In this document: in pieces, positions 4,339 to 5,350 of the stretch
Layout: every line of letters starts with the position of its first letter
How positions within the stretch are numbered: the first letter of the stretch is position 1
DNA from: an uncultured Jannaschia sp.
GTDB lineage: Bacteria; Pseudomonadota; Alphaproteobacteria; Rhodobacterales; Rhodobacteraceae
Assembly: GCA_937916365.1 (NCBI GenBank)
Contig: CALFSY010000214.1
Location: 1 to 5,350, forward strand
DNA length: 5,350 nt
Reading direction: 5' to 3'
The notes under the pieces: model-generated
Databases searched by the model: none
What the model was told of the DNA's origin: nothing
What the model saw: only the letters and a program-made list of their open reading frames with translations
Made by a program: the position numbers and the translations under genes

Positions 4339-5350
4339 ATGGACGGAGCTTCGACCCCCGGTGGGAAATGTCCGGTGGCCCACGGCCCCACGGGAAGTTT
4401 AGCCAACGCAGGTTGGTGGCCGAACCAGTTGAACCTGAATATTCTGCGCCAGAATTCAGAGCTTTCTAATCCGATGGGTGACGGGTTTGATTATCGCACG
4501 TTATTCAAAAACCTTGATTTAGCAGCCGTCAAAGCCGACTTGCACGCCTTAATGACCGATAGTCAGGATTGGTGGCCCGCCGACTATGGCCATTATGGGC
4601 CTTTGTTTATTCGCATGGCATGGCATTCGGCGGGCACCTACCGTGTGCAAGATGGGCGTGGGGGGGGCGCATCAGGCACGCAGCGTTTTGCACCTTTGAA
4701 TTCTTGGCCCGACAATGGCAATTTGGACAAAGCGCGCCGTTTGCTTTGGCCAATCAAACAAAAATATGGCGCACAGTTATCTTGGGCCGATTTGATGATT
4801 CTGGCCGGGAATGTTGCGCTTGAATCGATGGGGTTCAAAACCATCGGTTTCGCGGGTGGGCGCGCGGACGTTTGGGAACCCGAGGAAGACATATATTGGG
4901 GCCCTGAAACGCAATGGTTAGGCGATGAACGGTATAATGGGGATCGCGACCTGGCCGATCCGTTGGCCGCCGTGCAAATGGGTTTAATTTATGTGAACCC
5001 AGAAGGCCCCAACGGCACCCCCGATCCCGTTGGTTCGGGTCATGATGTGCGCGAAACCTTTGCCCGCATGGCGATGAACGATTACGAAACAGTTGCGTTG
5101 GTTGCAGGCGGACACACATTTGGCAAAACCCATGGCGCAGGCGATGCCGCATTGGTGGGCCCCGAACCCGAAGGCGCCCCAGTGGCGGCAATGGGTTTAG
5201 GTTGGATCAGCACACATGGCAGCGGCAAGGCGGGTGACGCCATAACCAGCGGCATCGAAGGGGCGTGGAAACCAAACCCCACAACTTGGGACATGGGATA
5301 TTTGACTGTATTGTTCAAATATGATTGGAAATTGGTCCAAAACCCCGCAG
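4339..5350 (+). CDS. katG: Catalase-peroxidase KatG (N-terminal part, runs off the window)
   Basis: This bifunctional haem enzyme destroys hydrogen peroxide by catalase and peroxidase reactions in the cytoplasm. The visible 337 residues cover most of the N-terminal, haem-binding domain; complete family members have about 720-740, so roughly half is missing. ATG 4339 follows AGGAG (4326-4330) with 8 bases between, and the protein opens with the typical MDGAS...GKCPVAHG. Distal pocket: Arg92, Trp95 and His96 in IRMAWHSAGTYR. Trp95, Tyr218 (in QMGLIYVNPEGP) and Met244 (in RMAMND) form the Trp-Tyr-Met cross-link required for catalase activity. His259 in AGGHTFGKTHGAG is the proximal haem ligand. 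Ser304 in AITSGIE corresponds to Ser315 of the Mycobacterium tuberculosis enzyme. No lesion is visible. Upstream signals suggest a peroxide-responsive, activator-dependent promoter. Confidence 0.97.
   Translation, partial: MDGASTPGGKCPVAHGPTGSLANAGWWPNQLNLNILRQNSELSNPMGDGFDYRTLFKNLDLAAVKADLHALMTDSQDWWPADYGHYGPLFIRMAWHSAGTYRVQDGRGGGASGTQRFAPLNSWPDNGNLDKARRLLWPIKQKYGAQLSWADLMILAGNVALESMGFKTIGFAGGRADVWEPEEDIYWGPETQWLGDERYNGDRDLADPLAAVQMGLIYVNPEGPNGTPDPVGSGHDVRETFARMAMNDYETVALVAGGHTFGKTHGAGDAALVGPEPEGAPVAAMGLGWISTHGSGKAGDAITSGIEGAWKPNPTTWDMGYLTVLFKYDWKLVQNPA

Overview
The window looks like chromosomal DNA from an alphaproteobacterium, most likely a moderate-GC member of the Rhodobacterales (roseobacter-like). 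The reasons are the gene families present (an S13 carboxypeptidase with an RPVxRPG-type mature N-terminus, a NYN/LabA protein, a DUF45 metallopeptidase and an acidic TIGR02300 'FYDLN' protein) and the protein wording I recall from that order. The order-level placement is recollection of families, not a search result. I saw no rRNA, tRNA, CRISPR array or insertion sequence.

Layout. Bases 1-86 probably hold the last codons of an unidentified plus-strand gene. Bases 164-1694 hold dacB (PBP4-type D-alanyl-D-alanine carboxypeptidase/endopeptidase) on the plus strand. It carries a perfect 49-bp tandem duplication at 257-356 that breaks the frame between the Tat-like signal peptide and the catalytic domain. 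A convergent intergenic gap with a long imperfect hairpin (1704-1756) separates it from a NYN-domain (LabA/DUF88) gene on the minus strand (1787-2362). A 386-base gene-free stretch follows, with a terminator-like hairpin plus T-tract on the minus strand. Next is a YgjP-like zinc metallopeptidase on the minus strand (2749-3498), divergent from the TIGR02300 acidic protein on the plus strand (3623-3982). A second gene-free stretch (3983-4338) holds an unusual cluster of two hairpins whose loops are perfectly complementary over 9 bases, then the probable katG promoter. katG (catalase-peroxidase) starts at 4339 and runs off the window end; about the first 337 residues are visible, including the complete haem pocket.

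The genes do not form one pathway: cell-wall maintenance (dacB), probable RNA processing (NYN), a DUF45 protease, a conserved acidic protein of unknown role, and peroxide defence (katG). The two most notable points are the frameshifting duplication in dacB, which leaves a long open frame that could be mistaken for an intact gene, and the loop-complementary double hairpin downstream of the TIGR02300 gene.
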